This document shows, piece by piece, positions 17,144 through 25,819 of a DNA stretch of 64,000 bases (position 1 is its first letter; the number at the start of each line of letters is the position of its first letter). Position numbers and translations under genes: made by a program. Source of the DNA: JAXMCK01 sp046349395 (GTDB taxonomy: Bacteria; Pseudomonadota; Alphaproteobacteria; Geminicoccales; Geminicoccaceae); NCBI GenBank assembly GCA_046349395.1, contig JAXMCK010000007.1:186001-250000 (forward strand), read 5' to 3'. The notes under the pieces were generated by a model that was given only the letters and a program-made list of their open reading frames with translations, was not told the DNA's origin and did not search any database.

Positions 17144-20100
17144 TCAGGCGGCGAGCTGGGCCAGCTCGCTCACGACCTTCTTCGCCACCTTCAGGCGCTC
17201 GGTCGGGCTCTTCGTCTCGCGCAGTATGACCAGGCGATGGTCGGGCCGAACCTTCATCTGGCCGCGGCTTTCGGCGATGAAGCGCACGAGCCGCTCGGGC
17301 TTCGAGAAGCGGTTCTCGCGGAACGCCAGCACGACACCCTTGGGGCCGACGTCGACCTTGGCCACGTTCGCCCGCCGGCAGAGTTGCTTGATGCCGACGA
17401 TCTGCAGCAGCTGTTCGGTCTCGGTCGGCAGCTTGCCGAACCGATCGATCAACTCGGCGGCGAAGGCGTCGATCTCCTCCGCTTCGGTGAGCGAGGCGAG
17501 GCGGCGGTACATCGAGAGGCGCAGATCGAGGTCCCCGATATAGCTCTCGGGCATGAGCGCCGCGGCATCGACCGTGATCTGCGGCGTCCACTCGCCGCTG
17601 CCGGCGTCCTCCGCCTGCCCCGCCTTCTCCTGGCGGAGTGCCGTGACCGCCTCCTCCAGCATCTGGTTGTAGAGTTCGAAGCCGACCTCGCGGATCTGGC
17701 CCGACTGCTCGTCGCCCAGGAGATTGCCGGCGCCGCGGATGTCGAGATCGTGGCTGGCGAGCTGGAAACCGGCCCCCAGGCCCTCCAGCGACTGGATCAC
17801 CTGCAGCCGCTTCTCGGCCATGTCGGCCAGCTTCTTGTCGGCCGAGACGGTGAAGTAGGCATAGCCGCGGACCTTGGAGCGGCCTACGCGACCCCTGAGC
17901 TGGTAGAGCTGGGCGAGGCCGAACTGGTCCGCGCGGTGCACGATCAGCGTGTTGGCGGTCGGGATGTCGAGGCCCGATTCGATGATGTTGGTCGCGATCA
18001 GCATGTCGAGCTTGCGGTCGTAGAAATCGCCCATGACCGCTTCGAGGTCCTTCGCCGGCAGCTGGCCATTGGCGACCCCGATCTTCAGCTCGGGCACCAG
18101 CTTGCCGAGATCTTCCCGCAGCTTCGCCTGGTCGGCGATCTTCGGACAGACATAGAAGCACTGCCCGCCGCGATAGTATTCGCGCATGATCGCTTCGCGG
18201 ATGACCACGGGATCGGCCGGCATCACGAAGCTGCGCACGGCCAGACGGTCGACCGGCGGGGTGGCGATGATCGAGAGATCCTTCATCCCGCCGAGTGCCA
18301 TGTGCAGCGTGCGCGGTATGGGGGTCGCCGTCATCGTCAGGACGTGCACCTCGGCACGCAGCTGCTTCAGCTTCTCCTTGTGGGCGACGCCGAAGTGCTG
18401 CTCCTCGTCGACCACGACGAGGCCCAGATCCTTGAAGCCCACACCCTTGCCGAGCAGCGCATGGGTGCCGACGACGATGTCGATCGTGCCGTCGGCGAGG
18501 CCCTTCTTGATCTCCGTCACCTCCTTCGCCGTGACGAAGCGGGACAGTTGTGCCACCCGAACCGGCAGGCCCTCGAAGCGCTGCGAGAGCACCCGGAAAT
18601 GCTGCCGGACCAGGAGTGTCGTGGGGGCCAGGATCGCCACCTGCCGGCCGCACATGGCGACGATGAAGGCGGCGCGCAGTGCCACCTCGGTCTTGCCGAA
18701 GCCGACATCGCCGCAGACGAGACGGTCCATCGGATGGCCCGAAGCCAGATCGGCCATGACGGCCTCGATCGCTTTCAACTGGTCGTCGGTCTCTTCGTAC
18801 GGGAAGCGGGCGGCGAACTCGTCGTAGACGCCGGTGGGTGCCTCCAGCGCCAGGCCCTTGCGCAGGGCCCGCTCGGCGGCAAGGCGGATCAACTCGTCCG
18901 CCATCTCGCGGATGCGCTGCTTGACCTTCGCCTTCCTCGATTGCCAGCCGGCCCCGCCCAGCCGGTCCAGCACCACCTCGCTGTCGGCGTTGCCGTAGCG
19001 CGAAAGCACGTCGAGGTTCTCGACCGGCACGTAGAGCTTGTCGTTGCCGGCATAGAGCAGCTTCAGGCAGTCGTGCGGCGCCCCGCCGATCTCCAGCGTC
19101 TCCAGGCCCTCGAAGCGGGCGATGCCGTGCTCCGCGTGGACGACGAAGTCGCCCTCCGACAGCGTCGTCAGGTCCTGAATGAACTTGTCGGCCCGCCGCG
19201 TGCGACGCGCGGCGTTCGTCATCCGGTCGCCGAGCAGGTCGTGCTCGCCCAGCACGTGGATGCCCTTGGCGACGAAGCCGTGCTCGATCGGGAGAACGGT
19301 GATCGCCGCGACCGCGACCTCGCGCATCTGCGACCAGCGCTCGATGCGGGTCAGCGTGTCGAAGCCGTGGTCGGCCAGGACCTGCTTCAGGCGGTCCAGC
19401 GTGCCCTCGCTGTAGGCGGCGAGCAGCGGCTTCTCGCCGGCCGCCACGAGGGCCTTCAAATGCGCGACGATGGCGTCGAAGAGGTTGATCGAACGGTCGG
19501 CACGCTCGCGGGCGAAATCGCGCGAGGGCTTGGCCCCGAAATCGCGGATCTCCGTCACGCCGCGCGGCTTCGCGGGCGGCGGCCCGAAATTGGAGAACTG
19601 GAAACGGTGCCGGCTGCCCAGGGCCCGCTCCAAGCCGCCCTCGTCCAGATAAAGCTGTTCTGGCGGCAGCGGCCGGTAGGGCGAGGAGCCGAAGCTGGTG
19701 CCGGCCTGCGGCGGGGCGAGGCGCGCCTCGTAGTGCTCGCCGATCTGGGCGGCGCGCGCCTTCACGGCCTCCAGAGCCAGATGATCGAGGCTGATCTCGC
19801 AGGTCTCCGGCAGGAAAGCCGTCACCGGTACGAGGTCGTCGTGGAAGAGCGGCAGCCAGTGCTCCATGCCGGGGAAGGTCCGGCCTTCCGTCACCGCCTC
19901 CAGCAGCGGATCCGCACTGACCGCCCCGAACTGGCGCAGATAGCCCGCACGGAAGCGCTCGATCGCCGCCTGGTCCAGCAGCACCTCGCTCACCGGCATC
20001 AGGTCGACTCGGTCGAGCTTGCCGGCCGAGCGCTGGGTCGGCGGGTCGAAGCTGCGGATCGACTCGACGACGTTGCCGAACAGGTCGAGGCGGATAGGCG

Positions 20101-20665
20101 TCACGGCGCCGCTCGGGAAGATGTCGATCAGGCCGCCGCGCACCGCGTATTCGCCGGCGTCGACGACGGCACTGCTGCGTCGGTAGCCATTCCGCTCCAG
20201 ATAGCCGACGAGTCCCTCGCGATCGATCGGCTTGCCGCTGCGAATGCTCAGATGCGCACCCGCGATCGTCTCCGGCGGCGGCACCTTCTGCAGCACGGCG
20301 TTCGCCGTCGTCAGGACGAGCCGCGCCCGGTCGGGCTTCTGCCCCGCCGCGAGCTTGCCGAGTGCCGTCAGCCGCTCGGCCATGATGGTGGCGGTCGGTG
20401 AGATGCGGTCGTAGGGCAGGCAGTCCCAGGCCGGCAGGTTGACGATGTCGAGGCCGGGGGCGAAGAATCGCAGCAATGGGAGGAGGGCCGAGACATGCTG
20501 CCCGTCGCGCGCCACGTGCAGGATGGTCGACGCCTGACCTCGGGTCAGCCGGTCGGCGAGCCAGCGCGCCTCCACGCCGTCATAGGCGTTGGCGAGGAGT
20601 GTGGTCCAAGGCTGGCCGGAGACGGGAGGTGGCGCCGTGGGCGCCACCGTTTCGAGGATGGTCAC
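17144..20665 (-). CDS. mfd: Transcription-repair coupling factor Mfd
   Basis: The 1173-residue protein starts with a GTG overlapping the sdhE stop (GTGA); upstream in-frame sequence reads antisense to recG and is not part of the gene. It displaces RNA polymerase stalled at lesions and recruits UvrA. The N-terminal UvrB-like module (about 1-450) is followed by a CarD-like polymerase-interacting domain (SEGDFVVHAEHGIARFEGLE, about residue 500). Next is the RecG-like translocase with Walker A GDVGFGKT (about 650), DEEQ box (VVVDEEQHFG, about 750) and TATPIPRTL. Last comes the TRCF C-terminal domain. Length is normal. The mfd-sdhE-recG order is common in alphaproteobacteria. Confidence 0.97.
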   Translation of the reverse strand: MTILETVAPTAPPPVSGQPWTTLLANAYDGVEARWLADRLTRGQASTILHVARDGQHVSALLPLLRFFAPGLDIVNLPAWDCLPYDRISPTATIMAERLTALGKLAAGQKPDRARLVLTTANAVLQKVPPPETIAGAHLSIRSGKPIDREGLVGYLERNGYRRSSAVVDAGEYAVRGGLIDIFPSGAVTPIRLDLFGNVVESIRSFDPPTQRSAGKLDRVDLMPVSEVLLDQAAIERFRAGYLRQFGAVSADPLLEAVTEGRTFPGMEHWLPLFHDDLVPVTAFLPETCEISLDHLALEAVKARAAQIGEHYEARLAPPQAGTSFGSSPYRPLPPEQLYLDEGGLERALGSRHRFQFSNFGPPPAKPRGVTEIRDFGAKPSRDFARERADRSINLFDAIVAHLKALVAAGEKPLLAAYSEGTLDRLKQVLADHGFDTLTRIERWSQMREVAVAAITVLPIEHGFVAKGIHVLGEHDLLGDRMTNAARRTRRADKFIQDLTTLSEGDFVVHAEHGIARFEGLETLEIGGAPHDCLKLLYAGNDKLYVPVENLDVLSRYGNADSEVVLDRLGGAGWQSRKAKVKQRIREMADELIRLAAERALRKGLALEAPTGVYDEFAARFPYEETDDQLKAIEAVMADLASGHPMDRLVCGDVGFGKTEVALRAAFIVAMCGRQVAILAPTTLLVRQHFRVLSQRFEGLPVRVAQLSRFVTAKEVTEIKKGLADGTIDIVVGTHALLGKGVGFKDLGLVVVDEEQHFGVAHKEKLKQLRAEVHVLTMTATPIPRTLHMALGGMKDLSIIATPPVDRLAVRSFVMPADPVVIREAIMREYYRGGQCFYVCPKIADQAKLREDLGKLVPELKIGVANGQLPAKDLEAVMGDFYDRKLDMLIATNIIESGLDIPTANTLIVHRADQFGLAQLYQLRGRVGRSKVRGYAYFTVSADKKLADMAEKRLQVIQSLEGLGAGFQLASHDLDIRGAGNLLGDEQSGQIREVGFELYNQMLEEAVTALRQEKAGQAEDAGSGEWTPQITVDAAALMPESYIGDLDLRLSMYRRLASLTEAEEIDAFAAELIDRFGKLPTETEQLLQIVGIKQLCRRANVAKVDVGPKGVVLAFRENRFSKPERLVRFIAESRGQMKVRPDHRLVILRETKSPTERLKVAKKVVSELAQLAA

Positions 20666-20925
20666 GAGACGATCTCGACCTCGCGCAGCATGTTGAACAC
20701 GTCGTTGTCGTGGCGGTCGGGCACAGGGTGGAGGCCCGTCACCCAGGCCAGGATGTCCTGGTCGGACTCCTGCATCAGCAGTTCCAACCGGTCGAGCTGA
20801 CCGTCGTTCAGCAGATGAAGATAGGTATCGGAGAACTGGCGGAACAGGAGATCGCTCTCCCGCACGCCTCGATAGCGGCTCTGGTACAGAAGCCGCTTGC
20901 GCCGTTCGGCAGGCGTTTCGGTCAC
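20662..20925 (-). CDS. sdhE: FAD assembly factor SdhE (succinate dehydrogenase assembly factor 2)
   Basis: The 87-residue protein starts at a GTG with GGAGG upstream. It promotes covalent flavinylation of succinate dehydrogenase subunit SdhA. The family motif corresponding to RGMLELD appears as RYRGVRESDLL (about residues 17-27), followed by LLMQESDQDILAWVTG. Note that the usual glycine-methionine pair is GV here, as in many alphaproteobacterial members. It is divergent from recG with a 17-bp gap and translationally coupled to mfd. Confidence 0.92.
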   Translation of the reverse strand: MTETPAERRKRLLYQSRYRGVRESDLLFRQFSDTYLHLLNDGQLDRLELLMQESDQDILAWVTGLHPVPDRHDNDVFNMLREVEIVS

Positions 20926-20942
20926 GGCCTTGGACCTCCGGG

Positions 20943-23096
20943 GTGACGACCGCGGAGACGGCGGTCGGGCCGCAGGACTTAGACCAAACCACCCTGCCGG
21001 CCAAGGCGGCCCCGGGCGATCTGCGCCCTGCCCTGCTCGATCCGCTGTTCGCACCCGTGTCGAGCCTGCCCGGCGTCGGTCCGGCATTCGAACGCATGCT
21101 TGTGCGTCTGCTCGGCCGCCAGAGCCCACGACTCATCGACCTCGTGGCGCACCTGCCGACGGGGGTGATCGACCCGAGGCCGATCGAGCCGCCGCTCGGT
21201 CAAGCGGTGGGCAATCCGGTGACGGTGCGCGTCGAGTTGGGACGCCATGTCGCCCCGCCGCGCAGTGGCCGGCAGCCCTACCGGATCGAGGGCTCGGCGT
21301 GCGGGGAGCCCTGCGATCTCCTCTTCTTCAAAGTGTTCAAGGACTCGGTCGAGCGCCGCTTCCCGACCGGAAGCGAGGTGGTCGTGCACGGCGTGCTCGG
21401 CCGCTTCCGCGATCGCTGGCAGATCGTACACCCAGAACCCCTCGACGGGGGTGCTGCTGCCGTCCCGCTCTACCCGCTGACCGAGGGTCTGGGCCGACGC
21501 CGCCTCGCGGGCCTTCTGCGGACCGCCTGCATGAAGCTGCCGGCGCTGCCCGAATGGCTGCCTGCGGAACGCTGCACCGAGGAGAACTGGCCCGACTGGG
21601 TGACGGCACTGCGCCGCCTGCATGCGCCGGAGACACCGGAGGCCTGTGCCGTCGATGCGCCCGGACGACGGCGGCTCGCCTTCGACGAGTTGCTGGCGAG
21701 CCAGATCGCGGTGGCGATCGGTCGGGCGCAACGCGACCGGCTGCCCGGGCGCGCTTTGCCGGGCGACGGCCACCTGAACGAGGCTCTTCACGCGTCGCTA
21801 CCCTTCCCGCTCACCTCCTGCCAGACGCGCGCCATTGCCGAGATTCGGGCCGACCTCGCCTCGTCGCGGCCGATGCTGCGTCTGCTGCAGGGCGACGTTG
21901 GCAGCGGCAAGACGGTGGTCGCCCTCTTCGCCATGCTGCAGGCGATCGAGTCCGGCGCGCAGGCGGCACTTATGGCCCCGACCGAAGTGCTGGCGCGCCA
22001 GCATCACGCCACCCTGGCGCGACTCGCCGGTCCACTCGGCATCGAGGTGGCCCTGATCACGGGCCAGGAGCCGGTACGCAGCCGCTCACCCCTGCTCACA
22101 GCGCTGGCCGACGGCACCATCCGCCTCGCCGTCGGAACGCACGCCCTGCTCCAGGAACGGGTCGCCTTCGCCGATCTGGGCTTGGCCGTCATCGACGAGC
22201 AGCACCGGTTCGGCGTCGGCCAGCGCCTGGGCCTCGCCGGCAAGGGTGCCGCCGTCGACCTTCTCCTGATGAGCGCCACGCCCATCCCGCGCACCCTGCT
22301 CCTCGCACTGCACGGCGACCTCGACGTGTCCAACCTCCGAGCGAAGCCGCCGGGCCGCCAGCCGGTGGTAACCCGCGCCCTGCCGGCCGACAGGTTGGAG
22401 GAGGTCGTCGCCGCCTGTGAGCGGACCTTGGCGGAAGGCGGTCGCATCTATTGGATCTGCCCCGTCGTCGAGCCCAGCGAGGGTACGGAGATGGTGGCCG
22501 CCGTCGAGCGGCACGACTTCCTTCGAGAGCGCTTCGGCGCCGCCGTCGGCCTCGTTCACGGCCGCCTCGACAGTCGCACCAAGGCCGAGGCGCTGGCCGC
22601 TTTCGCCAGCGGTGGCACTCGACTGCTGGTGGCGACGACCGTGGTCGAGGTCGGCGTGGACGTGCCGGAAGCCTGCGTCATCGTCGTGGAGCATGCCGAA
22701 CGCTTCGGCTTGGCCCAGCTTCACCAGTTGCGCGGACGCGTGGGCCGTGGCGGCGGTGCGGCGCACTGCCTTCTCCTCTACGCCCCGCCGCTCTCTCCCT
22801 TCGCTGCAGCCCGACTTCGCCGCCTGCGCGAGACCGACGACGGGTTCAAGATCGCCGAGGCGGACCTGAAGCTGCGCGGCCCCGGTGAGGCCCTGGGTAC
22901 GCGTCAGTCCGGATTGCCGGCGTTCCGCTTCGCCGATTTGGCCATTCACGCCGATCTTTTGCCCCTCGCGCGTGACGAGGCGGCCGCTCTGCTTCGCCGC
23001 AATCCGCAATTGGCTAACGCAGAAGGCGAGAAGATCCGAATTCTGCTCCACCTGTACGATCGTCAGACGGCGATGCGGAACCTAACGGCAGGTTGA
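20943..23096 (+). CDS. recG: ATP-dependent DNA helicase RecG
   Basis: The 717-residue branch-migration helicase remodels stalled forks and Holliday junctions. An N-terminal wedge/OB region (SSLPGVGPAFERMLVRLLG to about residue 280) precedes the motor with Walker A GDVGSGKT (about 317), DEQH box (VIDEQHRFGVGQR, about 418), SATPIPRTL, and a C-terminal domain with QLRGRVGRGGG and FKIAEADLKLRGPGE. The GTG start at 20943 has no good Shine-Dalgarno; the next plausible starts would remove little. Promoters for recG and sdhE must lie inside each other's 5' ends, because the gap is only 17 bp. Confidence 0.97.
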   Translation: MTTAETAVGPQDLDQTTLPAKAAPGDLRPALLDPLFAPVSSLPGVGPAFERMLVRLLGRQSPRLIDLVAHLPTGVIDPRPIEPPLGQAVGNPVTVRVELGRHVAPPRSGRQPYRIEGSACGEPCDLLFFKVFKDSVERRFPTGSEVVVHGVLGRFRDRWQIVHPEPLDGGAAAVPLYPLTEGLGRRRLAGLLRTACMKLPALPEWLPAERCTEENWPDWVTALRRLHAPETPEACAVDAPGRRRLAFDELLASQIAVAIGRAQRDRLPGRALPGDGHLNEALHASLPFPLTSCQTRAIAEIRADLASSRPMLRLLQGDVGSGKTVVALFAMLQAIESGAQAALMAPTEVLARQHHATLARLAGPLGIEVALITGQEPVRSRSPLLTALADGTIRLAVGTHALLQERVAFADLGLAVIDEQHRFGVGQRLGLAGKGAAVDLLLMSATPIPRTLLLALHGDLDVSNLRAKPPGRQPVVTRALPADRLEEVVAACERTLAEGGRIYWICPVVEPSEGTEMVAAVERHDFLRERFGAAVGLVHGRLDSRTKAEALAAFASGGTRLLVATTVVEVGVDVPEACVIVVEHAERFGLAQLHQLRGRVGRGGGAAHCLLLYAPPLSPFAAARLRRLRETDDGFKIAEADLKLRGPGEALGTRQSGLPAFRFADLAIHADLLPLARDEAAALLRRNPQLANAEGEKIRILLHLYDRQTAMRNLTAG

Positions 23097-23352
23097 ACTC
23101 ACGCTACTCTATTTCTCTCCTCCGGACCCAATAGATTGGCTTGTTGGCAGTTTCCGCTGAATAAAACAAATTCGGTAAAATTTTACGCAATGTTTTCTAA
23201 AGCAAAACATTTAGACGAGACTTAATGAGTATTGACACGTCGTAAGTCTTGCCGCAGATGGTCGGTACAGATGCACGGCGTCGAGAACATAGCTCCAGAA
23301 GAGCGATATCGGCAGGGACGACCGGGCACCGGCCAGTCGATGGGGTACTAGA
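23097..23352 (+). promoter_or_regulatory. AT-rich intergenic region with clustered inverted repeats upstream of an unknown gene
   Basis: This 256-bp gap after recG is markedly AT-richer than its surroundings. It contains a perfect 12-bp palindrome GTAAAATTTTAC (23175-23186), immediately followed by AATGTTTT-N7-AAAACATT (23189-23211), which overlaps TCTAAA-N8-TTTAGA (23196-23215). A TTGACA hexamer lies at 23232-23237, but no convincing -10 follows at 16-18 bases. The repeats look like operator or hairpin elements for the downstream gene; function is inferred. Confidence 0.5.
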
Positions 23353-23820
23353 GTGTCAGTCATCACCAACAGCATGCTTCTGGTACGGCGGATCGGCGAG
23401 TTGCAGCGTCGCCGCGAACTGTTGCTGGCCAAGCAGGAGCGGCTCCGCCGCAGCCTGCCGGAGTGGGCGGTAGCCCCGCTCCAGCTGGTCGGGATGTCCG
23501 CCGACGAGATCCGCACCTTCATCGGCGATCTGAGCCGAGCCGAGGCCGAGGCCGGGCTCGACGAGATCGAGAAGGAGATCGAGACGCTCGACAAGCAGGC
23601 CGAGGACCTCGAGAACCTGCTGTTGACCACACCGTCGCGCTCGCTCGACAGTATTCTGGCCGTCCTCGACCTCGCGGTGACCCGCTTTCGCGCGCAGACG
23701 GTCGATGATCCGAACGACGTCTTCTACGACTATGGCGACGCTCGCGTGCTGACCTTCCTCGAGCGCGCCGCCGAGGATCTCCGCGCGGTACTGACGGATG
23801 CTCACCGCCAGGCGAGCTGA
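23353..23820 (+). CDS. Hypothetical protein, helical with likely coiled coil
   Basis: I do not recognise this 155-residue protein. It starts with GTG behind a GGGG stretch. It is acidic and strongly helical: an Arg/Leu-rich first third (IGELQRRRELLLAKQERLRR), a Glu/Lys heptad-like segment around residues 70-95 (LDEIEKEIETLDKQAEDLEN), and a conserved-looking end with DPNDVFYDYGDARVLTFLERA. No signal or membrane segment. It is monocistronic: it has its own AT-rich upstream region and a strong terminator 26 bp downstream. Codon usage looks like neighbouring genes, which supports real coding. Confidence 0.75.
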   Translation: MSVITNSMLLVRRIGELQRRRELLLAKQERLRRSLPEWAVAPLQLVGMSADEIRTFIGDLSRAEAEAGLDEIEKEIETLDKQAEDLENLLLTTPSRSLDSILAVLDLAVTRFRAQTVDDPNDVFYDYGDARVLTFLERAAEDLRAVLTDAHRQAS

Positions 23821-23845
23821 TCCGGCCGGTTCACGCCCGAAGCAG

Positions 23846-23880
23846 GGGTCCGCTCGCAGCGCTGCGAGCGGGCCCTTTTC
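23846..23880 (+). terminator. Rho-independent terminator of the 23353-23820 gene
   Basis: The stem GGGTCCGCTCGCAGC pairs with GCTGCGAGCGGGCCC over 15 bp (one T-G wobble). The core 22 bp are perfectly self-complementary, so the loop is minimal. TTTTC follows on the plus strand. It also lies 15 bp before the aspS stop, which converges from the right, but no T-run follows on the minus strand. Confidence 0.8.
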
Positions 23881-23889
23881 GTTTGGCCA

Positions 23890-25704
23890 TCAGCCGGCGG
23901 CGGACGCCGCCTCCTGCTCTTCGCGCAGCTTCTCGCGGGCGGCGAGGCTGAGCTGGATGTTCAGCTCCTTCAGCTGCCGCTCGCCGACGGTGCTGGGTGC
24001 GCCCAGCAGCAGTTCCTCGGCCCGTTGTGACAGCGGGAAGGCCGTCACCTCGCGCAGGTTCGGCGTGTCGGCAAGCAGCATGACGATGCGGTCGACACCG
24101 GGAGCGATGCCGCCGTGCGGCGGCGCCCCGTACTGCAGCGCCCGGAACATGCCGCCGAAGCGAGCCTCCAGCACGTCGCGGCCGTAGCCGGCGAGGGCAA
24201 ACGCCTTCTCCATGATGTCCGGCCGGTGGTTCCGGATCGCCCCGCTGCTGAGCTCGATACCGTTGCAGACGATGTCGTACTGGTAGGCCAGGATCTGCAG
24301 CGGATCCTGGGTCTGCAGGGCCTCCATCCCGCCTTGGGGCATCGAGAACGGGTTGTGCGAGAAGGCGACGGCCTTCGCCTCTTCGTCCCACTCGTACATG
24401 GGGAAGTCGACGATCCAGCAGAAGCGGAAGCAGTTCTGCTCGATGAGGCCCAGTTCTTCCCCGACCCGGGTACGCACGAGGCCCGCCAACTTCGCGGCCA
24501 CGTCGGGCTTGTCGCAGGCGAAGAAGACGGCATCGCCGGTGCCGATCCCGACCTTGTCGCGCAGCGCCCGCAGCCGATCGGGCCCGAGAAACCGCGCTAC
24601 GGGACCCTTGGCCTCGCCCTCGGCGAGCTGGATCCAGCCCAGACCCGGTGCTCCCTGGCTCTGGGCATAAGCGACCATGCCGTCGAAGAAGCTCCGCGGC
24701 CGGCCGACGGCACCGGGCGCCGGGATCGCGCGCACCACGGCACCCTGCTCGATGGCGCCTGCGAACACCTTGAAGTCGGAGCCGCGGAAGACCTCGGAGA
24801 CGTCCGCGATCTTCAACGGATTGCGCAGGTCCGGCTTGTCGGTCCCGTAGCTCAGCAGCGCGTCGCGGAAGGCGATGCGCGGGAACGGCGCCGGCGTGAC
24901 GGGCCGGTTGCCGAACTCGGTGAACAGGCCGTGCATCACGGGCTCGATCGCCGCGAACACGTCTTCCTGCGTGACGAAGCTCATCTCGACGTCGAGCTGG
25001 TAGAACTCGCCGGGGCTCCGATCCGCCCGCGCGTCCTCGTCGCGGAAACAGGGGGCGATCTGGAAGTAACGGTCGAACCCCGAAATCATGTAGAGCTGCT
25101 TGTACTGCTGCGGTGCTTGCGGCAGCGCGTAGAACTTGCCCGGATGCAGGCGCGAGGGGACGAGGAAGTCGCGCGCCCCCTCGGGCGAGCTGGCGGTGAG
25201 GATCGGCGTCTGGAACTCGATGAAGCCCTGTTCGATCATCCGCCGCCGGATGCTGGCGATGATCTGCGAACGCAGCACGATGTTGCGCTGCATCCGCTCG
25301 CGGCGGAGATCCAGGAAGCGATAGCGCAGCCGCGTCTCTTCCGGATATTCGCGGTCGGCATTCACCTGCAGCGGCAGCGGCTCGGCCGGTGATTCGACGG
25401 CACAGTGGCCGACGACCAGCTCCACCTCACCGGTGGCGAGGTCGGGATTGATCGTCTCGGGCGTGCGGGCGACCACCTTGCCGGTCACCGTCAGCACCGT
25501 CTCGTTGCGGGCACTCTCGGCAACCGTGAAGGCCTCGGTGCCGGGCTGGAAGACGAGCTGGACCAGACCCGCATGGTCGCGCAGGTCGACGAACATCAAC
25601 TGGCCGTGGTCCCGCTTTCGGTGTACCCAGCCGCTCAGACGAACCCCTTCGCCGATATGGGATGAACGCAGATCGCCGCAGCGGTGCGTACGATACGGAT
25701 GCAT
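23890..25704 (-). CDS. aspS: Aspartyl-tRNA synthetase (Asp or Asp/Asn)
   Basis: The 604-residue class II synthetase starts at the ATG opening MHPYRTHRCGDL, the usual bacterial N-terminus; upstream in-frame codons are not part of it. An OB-fold anticodon-binding domain with VRLSGWVHRKRDHGQLMFVDLRD is followed by motif 2 (FRDEDARADRSPGEFYQLD), the bacterial GAD insert (about 290-420) and motif 3 (PHGGIAPGVDRIVMLL). Many alphaproteobacterial AspRS are non-discriminating and also charge tRNA-Asn for GatCAB; the sequence alone does not settle this here. It is divergent from rnd, as in many alphaproteobacteria. Confidence 0.96.
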   Translation of the reverse strand: MHPYRTHRCGDLRSSHIGEGVRLSGWVHRKRDHGQLMFVDLRDHAGLVQLVFQPGTEAFTVAESARNETVLTVTGKVVARTPETINPDLATGEVELVVGHCAVESPAEPLPLQVNADREYPEETRLRYRFLDLRRERMQRNIVLRSQIIASIRRRMIEQGFIEFQTPILTASSPEGARDFLVPSRLHPGKFYALPQAPQQYKQLYMISGFDRYFQIAPCFRDEDARADRSPGEFYQLDVEMSFVTQEDVFAAIEPVMHGLFTEFGNRPVTPAPFPRIAFRDALLSYGTDKPDLRNPLKIADVSEVFRGSDFKVFAGAIEQGAVVRAIPAPGAVGRPRSFFDGMVAYAQSQGAPGLGWIQLAEGEAKGPVARFLGPDRLRALRDKVGIGTGDAVFFACDKPDVAAKLAGLVRTRVGEELGLIEQNCFRFCWIVDFPMYEWDEEAKAVAFSHNPFSMPQGGMEALQTQDPLQILAYQYDIVCNGIELSSGAIRNHRPDIMEKAFALAGYGRDVLEARFGGMFRALQYGAPPHGGIAPGVDRIVMLLADTPNLREVTAFPLSQRAEELLLGAPSTVGERQLKELNIQLSLAAREKLREEQEAASAAG

Positions 25705-25819
25705 GTCGGTGGATGCCCTTGAGATGCCCGGTACGATGACCCAGGCCGCGCGTGCCGCGGAAAAGGTCACAGGCGTCCCTGCCCTGTCAAGCAACGCCCC
25801 CCCGAAAGGGCATCCCTCC

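Noticed and set aside
17237..20401. A 1054-codon open frame on the plus strand
   Set aside because: It is antisense to mfd. In DNA this GC-rich the opposite strand of a real gene often stays open; the mfd frame has all helicase motifs and this one has none.
20666..21136. N-terminal extension of mfd in frame to 21136
   Set aside because: It overlaps sdhE and the start of recG, and is not like Mfd. The GTG overlapping the sdhE stop gives the normal length.
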